Assembly: GCA_021442155.1 (NCBI GenBank) | Contig: JAKCPB010000360.1 | Location: forward strand, 124,001-188,000 | DNA: 64,000 nucleotides | Origin: Cymbidium sinense | Lineage: Eukaryota > Streptophyta > Magnoliopsida > Asparagales > Orchidaceae | Direction of reading: 5' to 3' | Part shown: one piece after another, positions 26,451-38,028 of the stretch | Layout of the letters: every line of letters starts with the position of its first letter | Numbering within the stretch: position 1 is the first letter of the stretch | Program-made: the position numbers and the translations under genes | The notes under the pieces: model-generated | Told to the model about the DNA's origin: nothing | The model's input: only the letters and a program-made list of their open reading frames with translations | The model's database searches: none

Positions 26451-26599
26451 AAATGTTTTGGAGGAGTCTTTTGCCATTTGATTTTGATTTTAGAACCCAT
26501 ACTCAACCAATTTAGGTAGGTTGGGGTTCAAAATTTGAAGAGAGATTTTTTTTTGCTTTTTGGGAGATTATTTGTCTTTATATTTCTTGTTTGAAAATA

Positions 26600-28090
26600 T
26601 GGATAGTTTGAAGAACCTCTACTTAGCAAATTTGGATATGCTAAGAAGAGATTGTGATTATGTTTGAAATTTTACGAATATCTCTGTGTGATACTTTGAT
26701 TTGAAAGTGGAGTCCACTACTTAACAAATTTAGTATGTTAAGTAGAGGTCATATGTGATTTGATTCTATATTTTTTTTTTGAAAATGGGACTCTCACTTA
26801 ACAAATTTAGTATGTTAAGTGAAAACCCTAAATGTGTTTGAGATATATTTATTTATTTTTTTTTTTTTGAAAATGAGACTCTCACTTAACAAATTTGGCA
26901 TGTTAAGTGAAAGCCCGAGTGTGGTTGATATGAAAATTTTGATCCTTATTTAACAAATTTGGTATGTTGAAGTATGGATCAAATGTGGTTGAAATGTGAC
27001 CCTCACTTAACAAATTTGGTATGTTAAGTGAAAGCCTAAATATGTTTAATATATTTCTTGAAAATAACCCACTTAACAATTTGGTGTGAAGTAAAAAATC
27101 AAAGTATGATATGACTTGAGAATGGGATTCTCGCTTAACAAATTTTGTTATGTTAAGTGAGAATCCAATAGATAGGTTATGTGGTTCTTACTTGACAATT
27201 TTGATGTGTTAGATAGAACCAAATATATGCTTTGAAAATGAGACTCTTACTTAGCAATATTGGGTATGCTAAGTGAAAGCCTAAATATATTTTCCTTTTG
27301 AAAATGAGACCCTCTTAACAAAACAGAATTGTTAAGTGAAAGTCAATTTTTATGCTTTGAAATGAGATTCCACTTAATAAATTACAATTGTTAAGATCAA
27401 ATTTTGTTTTGAAAATGAGACTACTTAACAAATGGAATTGTTAAGTGAGGGTAAAGTTTATATTTTGAAATGAGACTCTTAACAAATTGAAATTAAAGTA
27501 AAGTCAAATTTTATGTTTTGAAAATGAGACCCCCCTCTTAACAAATTGGAATTGTTAAGTGAAGATCAAATTTTATGTTTTTTTCTAAAAAATGAGTTCC
27601 CCACTTAACAAATTGGAATTGTTAAGTGAAGATCAATTTTATGTTTAAGAATGAGACCCTCACTTAACAAATTGAAATTATTAAGTGAAGATCAAATTCA
27701 TATTTTGAAAATGAGACACTCACTTAACAAATTGAAATTGTTAAGTGAAGATTAATTTTATGTTTGGGAATGAGACCCTCACTTAGCAAATTGAAATTAT
27801 TAAGTGAAGATCAAATTCATGTTTTGAAAATGACTCCCAACAAATTTAAGTGAAAGTCAAATTTTATGTTTTGAAAATGAGCCCCACTTAACAAATTGAA
27901 ATTGTTAAGTAAAGGTCAAATCTTATGTTTCATTCAAATAGAGATCCTCATTTAACAAAGTGAAATTTTTAAGTGAAGGTAAAATTTTTATGTGATTCAA
28001 ATAAGAATCCTCACTTAACAAATTTGGGTATATTAAGTGGGAATCAACATGGCATGATTTGCTTTTGAAAGGAACCTCCATGTAGCAATC
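26600..28090. repeat. Tandem array of about 24 units, most with a palindromic core
   Basis: A unit of about 55-90 bp, most regularly near 60 bp between 27535 and 27790, repeats about 24 times. Each centres on CACTTAACAAATT, a few bases, then AATTGTTAAGTG or TATGTTAAGTG, so the arms are complementary and can fold into a stem of about 10 bp. Between cores is a TTTTGAAAATGAGACTCT-type spacer. Left units (26619-27010) have the loop TTTGGTATG; right units (27310-27960) have TTGGAATTG or TTGAAATTG. A few units (27475, 27837) have lost one arm. No coding sequence is seen. It lies between LTR copy 2 and the leader next to LTR copy 3. Confidence 0.9.
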
Positions 28091-28474
28091 ATGGAGGGTT
28101 TTGATTTTGTGATTTTGTGAGTTTCTTGAAAGGTGCTTTTGAAAGTGTTATTTTGTGAAAAGAATTACTTTCCTTTAAATTTTATAATGAACCTTGCCTC
28201 ACCAAGCTAGTGGTGAGGAGGTTTTAAATTTTTATTATCTTCCTTTTATTGATAAGTTATGTTTTCATCTATTGGGGGAACCCAACAGGGGTTTCAAGAC
28301 CTACACAGAGTGAGGTCCTAAAACCTAAATGATGTCAGCTAACTTTGCTTAAGAATGAAAGAAGCTAAGTGCCAGCAAAAAGAAATATAGTCTCAGACTT
28401 ATATAAAATATAAGTCCACTATCGATGCTTAGTGATAATAATCATCTACAAGAGATGGAGAGAGGAACCCTCCA
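28091..28474 (-). other. 5' leader remnant next to a primer-binding site
   Basis: About 380 bp between the palindrome array and the primer site of LTR copy 3. It reads as noncoding in both directions. By position it is the 5' untranslated leader of an element whose 5' LTR is 28501-36428. No splice or gag start is evident before the array begins. Confidence 0.45.
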
Positions 28475-28492
28475 ATGTCAGTGGAGTCGCCA
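28475..28492 (-). other. Primer-binding site of LTR copy 3
   Basis: On the minus strand this reads TGGCGACTCCACTGACAT, starting with TGG as required to pair with a tRNA 3' CCA end. It lies 8 bp from the LTR end. A related but eroded TTGAAGGCGACCCC occurs at the matching place of the plus-strand element (53366-53380). I do not assign the tRNA. Confidence 0.7.
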
Positions 28493-28500
28493 AAAAAATC

Positions 28501-31500
28501 TGTGGTGTTTAGTTTTGTGTTGTGTGTGTTTGTGTGAGGGAAAACCATATAGATTTCTAGATGTACTAATTAAGGTGATCGAGTATGACATTAAGAAATA
28601 GTATATTATCTTAAGAGATAGAATTCACTACCCAACAATGGACCTAATCACCTAATGAGGACTCCTAAGGCATGATGGGTCTTCGGATATACTAGAGATT
28701 TTTCTCCTATTTTACATGAAAGAGTAAAGCAGGGTTTATTTAAATCAAGTTCATTAAGTTTCCTATGGATGCAAGCCTCCATAGTTAATTACATCCTAAG
28801 GAAAATGAATCCCTTAAGAATACTCTCGATTATAATAGACAATTGTTGTCTCCAAAAAAATCAAAGATTAGACTATCAAAGGATTGGTTGCAATTTGAAA
28901 ATCAAGTGGAAGAGATCAAAAGGGAAGAGTTCTTATCAAAACTAAAGGAGATTAGTAGGGAGTTCTCATGATACTTGGAAGCTTAATGAGCACTCCAATC
29001 TATCCTATGGTTGGACTTTATATATTTGAATTTGAAGAGATTTATTTATTTAGGTTGCAAGTTTATTAAAAATTTAGAACTTATAATTCCACAATATAAG
29101 ATTGTGGAAATGCCTAAGAGGTGAGGATTTATGCTTGTAGCCAACAAAGGGAAATAATAACCTCAAATCCTAAATCTAGGGAGCTTTGGAAAGGGCCAAA
29201 GCATGACCTAAATCTAAGGAGAAAATGGGCATATGGTTTACCTCCACAAGAGAGGATAAACCACCAATTGGGCTTACCACTAGTAGTAGTGCCTAACTCC
29301 TCATACACTTTAAATCTATATAGGCAAGTCATATGCTTTGCATGATGGTTAGCTTGTTGTTTACTTAGAGAAGAAACTAAGTCCTTAAACACACTCCCTA
29401 AGAGACTAGATCATGAAGGGCATGAGTCATGACTTAAACCTAATGCAAATTTTTGTCAGGTTTTATTTGATTTTTGGACTTTATTTTTGACACAGCTATA
29501 GATTTTGTATGCCTAAATGCATGAGAAATTGGTTGTGGCTAAAGAGAGAAAGAGGTGTTTTTCCATCAAAGGCTCTTATAGGTTAAGCCTTTATTCTAGC
29601 ATAGGAAGCCTTCTTAGCAAGAGTGGAAGAATATGATATGCATGATATTATACATTCAATCATCCAGCTAAGGGGTTGCTAAAAATTTTATTATCTTGAT
29701 TTAATTCCTAGGCTTTTATGTGAGGTTATGAATTGTTTAAAAAATTTAGTTATGAGTTGTTAGTGGGATAGAAAATTTATTTTTATCCTAGGAGCTTAAT
29801 CGCATCCAGGCCACACAATAATCACCAATCATAAAGAAACTATGAAAAGGTATGTTATTTCTAATGCATAAGCTAAACAAAATATCACACAATTTTATAA
29901 AGTTATCGTAAAAAATAAGAGGTCGGTGCAGTCGGGTACTGTCGTACAACCCAAAAAGAAATGTGGGTAGCCGAGATCTACCTTTTTACATCCCGGTATA
30001 ATGAAAGAATAATTATAATTGTAAAATGATAAGTGTTATGGGGGTCTTTATTATTCATCCTCCATTCTGCACTCTTCATCTTTCACTTCTTCATTTTTGA
30101 TTTGCTTCATTTCTTTCTTCCTTTTGGCTTGAGTAAGATATAGTTTGCTCCAAAGGCATCACATGGTATATAAGATATGGTCTTATAACCAATGTTCACC
30201 TTAATCCCCAATAACATTTATCCTAATCCTAATGCAAAATTACATTAAAAGGAAGGAAAGTAAATCTAGCTACACCTGCAAGACAAATGCTAGCTAAACA
30301 CACCATACATCCCAAGTTATAGGAATAATTTGGACTTGGCACCCCATACATGGGTAACCAAGTCAACCTATCCTAACTTAAGCTATGCTTAGAGGGCTAA
30401 GCAACCTACATAGTGAAAAATATTTATATTTTATTACAGTGGCCCCTTAAGCACAACCCCCTGCATAAAATATGATTAGGCTAATATCGGCCTAACATTC
30501 AGACTACGCACATACACCCTAACATTTAGTCTAAAATAATACATCACAAAACCAAACATTCATCAAACCATGCACCGCCCTAACATAAAGCGAGAAATGG
30601 TGACTTAATCTAATGTGCATGTGCTAAGGTTTATGTGGTACATTCTAACTAGGCTTTAAAGTTATGCTTTGCTAAATGTGAGGGATTTAATTGATAATGG
30701 GTTAATTCCTCTTTAAGTGGTTTAATTAATTTAAAGATTTTATTTAATATTTTCTTTTATTTCATATAGCCTACACTTAACAACTAAGTGTTATAAAGAG
30801 AAGAAAGAGGGGGCATCTCTCTTTTATCTCTATCTTAAATTATTTTTAAGGTAAAGTAATTAATGGGTCATCCTTAGGGAATGATTTATTATGTTTTAAT
30901 TAACCCTAAGTTTAGATGCATTCTAAATAGCCATATTCAATAAGAAAGACATCTTAGGATTAATTAAGATGGATTACTATCACACAACATATACTCATCT
31001 ATTTCTTTCCATCATGTATACCATGCATATGAATAGCCCTAAGTATACCTATACATGCAATGTAAATTTTAGCACACTTTGATGATGAATGCAAGGAAAT
31101 GTATCTTAGAATTCAGATATTTCATTTGTTAATTGAATCATGGATGCATGTTTTGTTATGTGGAAAAAGGGGGGATTTTTCATCCATTAACTAAACACAT
31201 AATTACATGTATAAAAGTTTTAAGTGAGTATGGCACCACTATTTTCTACACCAGGGGCATAAGATATAAGACCTACTTAAGCATACTTAAAGCCTCGCAG
31301 CTCCAGGATGTCCAGACTAATATACCCCTTTTCTTAGATACATGTGGATTTATAAATGATCATAAGGATAAAAAATCCATGCAAAAGGTGATATTTAATT
31401 TATTTGATTTATGATTCTTTATTCATTAGTAACATCACACATGCATATGTATAAGAGTTTTAGTGAGTACAACATCATTATTTTCTACACTAGGAGCATA

Positions 31501-34500
31501 AGGTACAAGACCTACTTATGGCTACTTAAAGCCTCGCAGCCACGGGATGTCCAGACTAATATACCACTTTTCTCAAATACATATGAATGTACAAAAAGAA
31601 ACATATGAATAGGAAATCATGCAAGAAATTATGTTTGATTTGGTTGTATGATTTACATGTATAATATGAAATTCTTCCTAAGTTTTAACATAGAAATACA
31701 TAGGAATAGATTTAAGTAAGTGTTATGTTCTTTTCAAATGAGGGAAAGAGAACTTCACATTATACATATTATACTATCATCACATGCAAGCTTATAAATA
31801 TTTGTAACTAGCATTACTTCATTTATAATCTTTGATTTATAGATTTTGAAAATAGTTTTTTGGTTTAATAGTGATAATAGCCACTCATATCTTTAATTTT
31901 AGCCAACACATGCAATTTGACATAAAAGAAAATATTTCATTTAGTTACTTTAGAAAGAATGAATGCATGATTTCATATGGCAAGCAATGTTTAGAATGAT
32001 TTGAAAGAAGTAAAGGAATGTAAGCATGTGATTTCATTCATCCCAATTAATTCCTAAGGACAATCATATTAGATAAGGTTATTTAAAATAAATTGAAATT
32101 CTTTAAAGGTATTTTTAAATTTGAGTTTAATTTGATTTAAGGAATGTGAAAGAAATTTGCTAATCCTAACCCAATTCCTCATGTGTGAATTGATTTGATT
32201 TGATGAGGAATATTTAAATTGATTTTATATTTTGATCATATTAAGGTATGAATTAAATGAATTAATTATCCCTTACCTATATCACCTTAAGTTAATTAAG
32301 TAGTTAATAATAAGCCAACATGATATGCAACCACATGAAAAATAAATTTGCAATGCTCCTAAGAAATGAAAGGGGCCTAATGCAATTGGTTTATGATTAA
32401 TAGTTAATTAAGCTTAAGATATCTCACTTAATTACTTTTATGATTTTCTCACACATGTGAGCTAATCATAATTTCATTATCTCTTACTTTGGATTATTGA
32501 ACACCCAAAGTGCCAACCAAAAGTAAATTAGGGTTGTTTAGATGTAAGAAAATTTTGATTAAGTGATTAAGTTCATTAATCCATTTTTGATTTAGCATAA
32601 ACATCTCCAATCAAGGGAATGAAATGACTAAAGGAAAGAGATCAAGAAAGAGGCCTTGATCTCAATCCTAAAGCCCTACACTTAATAACTTAGGCTCTAA
32701 TCTTTATATTTAAGCTTAATTAATTAATTAAGCTACTTATTACCTCATTAATCCTTAATTAGATTAATATCAAAAGTGAAGAGAACTTAGAAAGTGAATT
32801 AAAAAAATATCTCAATCACATCTCCTAAGCTCTCTTACTGTTCAACAAAGGTAATTAAGCTTAAATAATTAATTAAAGCACTGTTCATTTACTAATCATC
32901 ACTAATTAAATTGGAAGAGTGATTTTAAATCAAGTACTTTCCCAATTATCAATATCAAAAAAATAGGAGAGGCAAAGGTCATCCCCCTAAATACTCACAG
33001 AAAGTTTGAGATCAATTGAGTGATTAATTAAGGAGTAATTAAGCTAATTAAGTTTTTAATAAAATCTTAATTAAGTTAAAACCACTATTCAAAATTAATT
33101 AATAATAATTTTCACAGATTCTACTCCAAAATACTTTTAAAATGAGTCTAAGTTTTCATTTTTTTGATTTTCTATAATTAGTTAAGATTTTAGAAAGTTT
33201 CAATATTAAAAATAGAATTAATTAGCCCTAATTATAATTTTAACTATGCATTAGCAACAAAGCTTTCCACATGATGACGGATTGATTATTTAAGTTGTCA
33301 CATCACGTAATTCGCCGCGGATGCCTTTTCTCAACCATCCGAGATTAAACCCACAATTTAGGCTAAGAATTACGGAAGCGATCTATCATGATCACCCATT
33401 CCAATCACACAAAATGGATGGCGCATGATCCTTCTTCTTCACGAGTGATGAAAGATGAACACCGTTCATCTTTTCTTGTTCAATCTGAGCTCACCCGAGC
33501 TCAGATTGGGATCAAAATGATCCCACACCTTCGGGAGGAGGGGCGATGCAAATCCAACGATCAAAATTACATGGGATGATAATTCCCTTCGAAAAATATC
33601 AACTAAAAATTGTCTATAGCTATGATTTTGAACAATTACCTCACTGGAGGCTATCACTGATGCTTTTAGCGACAGAGGTAGCTTCTTCTAGTAGAGACGA
33701 AGCCCTGTTGAAGGAATCTAACCTTATTTTGAAGTGGATTGCTCGGTCAACCAAGCTCCTCTTCAATGGAGATCGATCTTGATCAAAGTTGCACTTTTCG
33801 TGGATTTGAAGCTTGGGGAATGGTTCGATTGAGCTTGACGAGATGTGGTGAGGGTGTGGGTAAAAGGAATTTGGGTTTTGTGAAGTGAGGAAGAGGTATT
33901 GCTTGGAATGGGGATGTCTTATCTCGGCTTTGCACGCAGAGGAGGAATCTTGATCGAGCTTGGAAGCTGAGAATTTGAAAATCACAGGGTGAATGAGATT
34001 GAATTATGCAAAGCTTGAATTGAGGGAGTATATCCCTCAAGCCAAGTGGATGGATAGGATCACTCCAAATTCTATTAATTTGCACCATCAAGTCATCATC
34101 CAGGTGGCATGCCATGAGTGGTCAAGCCATGTCGGGTCTCAAGGCTTGATATGGGCGTGGGGGATTCTCATTGCACATTCCCAACCATGGATGGGGGAGA
34201 GTGATCTTGGCTTGGTGAGTTTCCATTAGTTTAAGGTAAGTCCTAGGGTGCTTAGAGTGGGCTAGTGAGTTCTAGGGATACCTCATTTGGTAAAAGGAGG
34301 GCTGCCATGGGGACTGCAAAATGGATCTTGTCACTTAAAGTAGGAATCCAAGGTGGAAGCTTTGTCCATTGGGTAGTCAACTTGGGATGAGTTTGTTTAG
34401 CTTTTGGGTTTTGGAGTGCTAAGGCTAGTTTGGGGTATTTTTTGGCCAATAGGATCATCATTGATTTTAGGTGACATGAGCTCATTTGGTCAAATGGGTT

Positions 34501-36428
34501 CATGTGGGTTGGGTTGGATTGGATTGACCAATTGGTCAAATTAGATCAAACTAAGGCTTGGGCTAGGTCTGAATCATGATTTGGAATGTTTTTGTGTGAT
34601 TAATTTGGTATGGTTTGGCTTAGGTTTGAGTTTGACTCATTTGGATTCAAAAGGGTCAAATTGGTCAAGTTGACCACTTTGACTAATTTGACCAAATTGG
34701 GTTAGGTTGAGTCAAGTTCAAGATTTAAAAATGATTGTAGTTTGATTTAATTTGAATTAATTTGAATTTTGGTTAATGTGACCTTAGGTCAATTTGGGTT
34801 AAATCAAGTTGACCAATTGGTCAACTTGGGCTCAATCATGGCTTTGATCAAGTTCAACAAGTGATTTAAAATGAACTTGAGCCACTAGTTGCAATCAATT
34901 TGGGTTGAATCATGATTTTGCTCATTTTGGCTTTTAGGCCAATTTGGGTCAACATAGGTTAAGTAGTCAATTAGGCTTGGTTTGGCTCAATTGATGGCTT
35001 GGTCATATTCAAGCATTGATTATGAATGAGTTTGGATTAGTAGTTTCAATCAATTTGTCATATTATGGATTTTGGCTAGTTTGGTTTCATTTGGGTTTAG
35101 TATTGACTTGGTCAAAGGTTAGGTTTGATTGGTTTGACTTGGTTTGACCTAATTCAATATGGTTGATCACCCCATGATGATTGTTGATCATGATTGAGGT
35201 TTAGATGGGCTTAGTTCAATCAAATTTAGGTTGGACTAAAACTTGGCTCAAAAAAGTCCTTTAGGTCACTTTGAGTCAAGTGAGCCTAAATGGATAAATT
35301 GGCTTGATCAAGGCTTGATTTAAGTTTAGTTGAACTCACATATGAGTTTAGTAATTGAAATATAAATCCAGTTGCGCTTGGTTTGGAGCCAAGTGGGTTT
35401 TGGTTCATATGGCAATTTTAAGTCATAAGGGTTGACTTGGGCTTGATTTGGGTTGACTTTGTTTTGGCTTGATAATGGTGATTTATATTTATTTTTGGAT
35501 TCATGATTAAGGAAATGATTGAATCATGAATAAATCCATAGGTTTTGAGTTGATTTAGGTTTCATTTAGCCAAGTTCAAAAATTTAGCTAAAAGGGGTAA
35601 AATTGGGAATTTGGTTTGATTTGAGTTTGGCTTTGGTCATTTGAATTTATATTTTATTTATATTTGTGAATATAAATGAAGATATAAATGGGTCATGAGA
35701 AAATCACTTCAGTTTGGAGTGATTTGAAAGCAATTTTGATTAAGCTTAGGGATGCAGGTTAAAAAGGGCCAATTTGGGTTTTAATTTGATTTGATTTATT
35801 TTTGGTCATTGGAGGGTTGGTTTCATTTATATCTTTGGATATAAATAAAGGAATGATTGATTTATAAAGAAATAAACCAAGTTTGAGCTGGTTTGAAGGA
35901 ATTTTTGCTAAGCACATTAAGGTGGCTCATATGGCTTAGGAAGAGATTTTTGGAATTTGGAATTTAGAGTTGATCATGGATTTCAATCATTTGGAATATG
36001 AAATTGACTTGATTTGGAATTTGATTTGAGATTGAATTTGATAATTGAGAAAATCAATTGGGTTGGGACTGATTTGGATTTGGTTAAGGCTATGTTCATA
36101 AGATAAAATCAAAAGGGATTTGGAATTTGAATTTTGGTGATGGATTTCAATCATTAAATAGTTGGATTTGATTTTGGAATTTGAATTTGAATTTGAGATT
36201 TGGTTTTGAAAGAAGGAAGTAAGGATTAGATTTAAGCTATAGGGTAGACAAGTATTCCTAAATCCCTAAGGCACAATTTATTCCTATGGCTAATTCTTCT
36301 AAATCTCTAGGGTTAGGTTAAGTGTTCACCTAATCACTAGAAGTGTCTTGAGACTAAGGAACTCTTAGTGTCTAGAAGAGTCCTAAACCTATGATGAGGA
36401 AGTTGAAAGCTCACTCGAAAAGTGATCA
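28501..36428 (-). repeat. LTR copy 3, apparently full length (about 7.9 kb)
   Basis: The left end TGTGGTGTTT (28501) abuts the primer site through GATTTTTT on the minus strand. The right end AGTGATCA (36428) is where similarity to copy 1 (ending 4654) stops. So it begins TG and ends CA on both strands, as an LTR should. It spans all segments seen in the other copies, including the GC-richer patch at 33245-33540 and the GGTCAA-rich section (34480-35450). It carries a 239-bp tandem duplication near 31200-31640. Short frames on either strand are not conserved. The partner LTR of its own element is not certain: copy 2 is the nearest candidate. 7.9 kb is very long for an LTR. Confidence 0.7.
31181..31640. 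repeat. 239-bp tandem duplication within LTR copy 3
   Basis: The segment with TTTTCTACAC, GGGGCATAAG, GACCTACTTA, AAAGCCTCGCAGC and GATGTCCAGACTAATATACC occurs twice, with GATGTCC at 31307 and again at 31546. Copies 1 and 2 and the inverted copy have it once. Confidence 0.8.
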
Positions 36429-36549
36429 ATAACGAAAAGACACATTTTTCATGCCACATCAAAAGAGGTGTGTACGAGTTCTTAAATTTCACAATATTGT
36501 AATTTATCACATCACATTATTTTTTTTTTGCAAGAGAGAGATGAAATCT

Positions 36550-36619
<70 letters not shown>

Positions 36620-37980
36620 TATATATATTTAGTTTTTTTTTTTACTTCTTCTTCTTTTTTTTTTTTTTTTTTGTAATGCCAAAATTATAGAAGCTCAGAT
36701 AATCTGAGTGAAATAAAATAAAAAAGAAATTTTTTATTTATTTTTGGACTCTTTGTAAATTGAGGAGAGAGAGAGAGAGAGAGAGAGAATTGGAAGTTAG
36801 ATAAAATAAATATATTTTTGTAAGCCATGAAGAGAGGGAGAGAGAGGTAGAAGAGAAGTTTGGAGAAGAGATAACATCATGGATTGGTTCAAGGTAAGAT
36901 GGGGGGGTTTAGTTAGATAGATGGGCTTAATGTGGGGTGATAGAAAAATAGAAATAAAATGGAGGAGGGATGGTGGCTTGTGAGTTCACTAGTGAGGAGG
37001 TTGTCGCCAGTGGGAAGAGGAAGTCAATGGAGGATTTTGCCGGCAAGAGGAAGTAGAGAGCTAGAAGACGAGATGGAGCAAGCAAGAGAGGATTGTAGAG
37101 AATTGGGAGAGTTGAGGGAGAGAGAGCGATCACTACCTGAAAATTGTTTGGAAGGGCCCGTCTCTGGAGAGCGAGAGAGGAGAAATAAAAAAAAGTTTTT
37201 TTTAAATAAGTATATTATTAATTATAATTAACCGTTTAAGTACTTTTAAAAAAATAGAACTAGGTACAGTTTCCCATTTAACGGGCGACTTTAGACCGAG
37301 GGCATAATAGGTTGATCCGCAAATTAGAAATTTCTCCTTTCTCAACACCGCACAATCACGCTGATCATCTGTGAGCATTGTGGCCTCCACCACTCATTCC
37401 CCTGTGCTCTTTTTGATCGTCCGCTTCTCTAATGAACATCCCGCTTCTCCATCTCAACCACGAGCCAACAGCACAGTCATAGTCCCCACAGTGAAGGTGC
37501 ATTTACAAGAATAATTTTTATCTTTATTGTGAAGATGTATGGATGTGTAGAGTTTAGGATTTGAGCCAAATTTAAGTTTAGTTTATTGTGCAAGAGTGTA
37601 ACCTCATTGTAGAGATGTGTGGGCAGCCGCTTTGGCAAGTTTAGGTTTGCATTTAGTGAATCCTTTTGATAGGCTTGATTTACAGGATTTATGTATAATA
37701 GAAGCACATGAAGGATGGTAGGATGGAAGAGTATGTAGGTTTTGTCAGATTTAGTTTATCCTACTTGAGATAAATCTTGTGTGCAGTGAAATAACCCCTT
37801 AATTAGTTTCTTAGTGAGCATTGTTGAGCCCTAAATTATTTAGTTTTAACTTTACACAGAATAATTTGTGCTTAAGTATATACATTTTATCATCCAATAT
37901 TGTAGGTTGGTTGATAAGCATACTTTAGGATGAGTCAAGAGCTCGTATCCCTGATTCTTTTCTATGGTCGGTAACTGCTC
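36429..37980. other. Non-LTR spacer with microsatellites; no gene recognised
   Basis: Similarity to the LTR family ends at 36428. The stretch holds a (TA)n run (36554-36628), a poly-T run with CTT (36630-36674), a GA run (36768-36788) and a purine-rich section (36830-37190). From 37250 to 37500 base composition is more even, with several CpG. Open frames here lack any domain I recognise and are low in complexity. It may include the left flank or terminal repeat of the MULE that follows, but I could not pair ends. Confidence 0.5.
36554..36674. repeat. (TA)n followed by a poly-T/CTT tract
   Basis: Alternating TA from 36554 with one C at 36618, then T runs of 10 or more interrupted by ACTTCTTCTTC. 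Confidence 0.95.
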
Positions 37981-38028
37981 ATTGATGATCAGTTTATTCC
38001 AAGTTATATCGGGGGTAGAGATCATCAT

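Noticed and set aside
26600..28090. CRISPR-like array, considered because of regularly spaced palindromic repeats
   Set aside because: Repeats are degenerate, spacers are themselves repeated, no cas genes are present, and the context is a plant retrotransposon.
33641..34539. Several 78-114 residue frames in LTR copy 3
   Set aside because: Not conserved in other LTR copies, and overlapping on both strands.
36429..36433. ATAAC as a 5-bp target duplication for LTR copy 3
   Set aside because: The opposite end of that element could not be identified, so no matching duplication can be shown.
36959..37231. A 90-residue purine-rich open frame (Glu/Arg-rich)
   Set aside because: Low-complexity translation of a GA-rich tract with no domain; not supportable as a gene.
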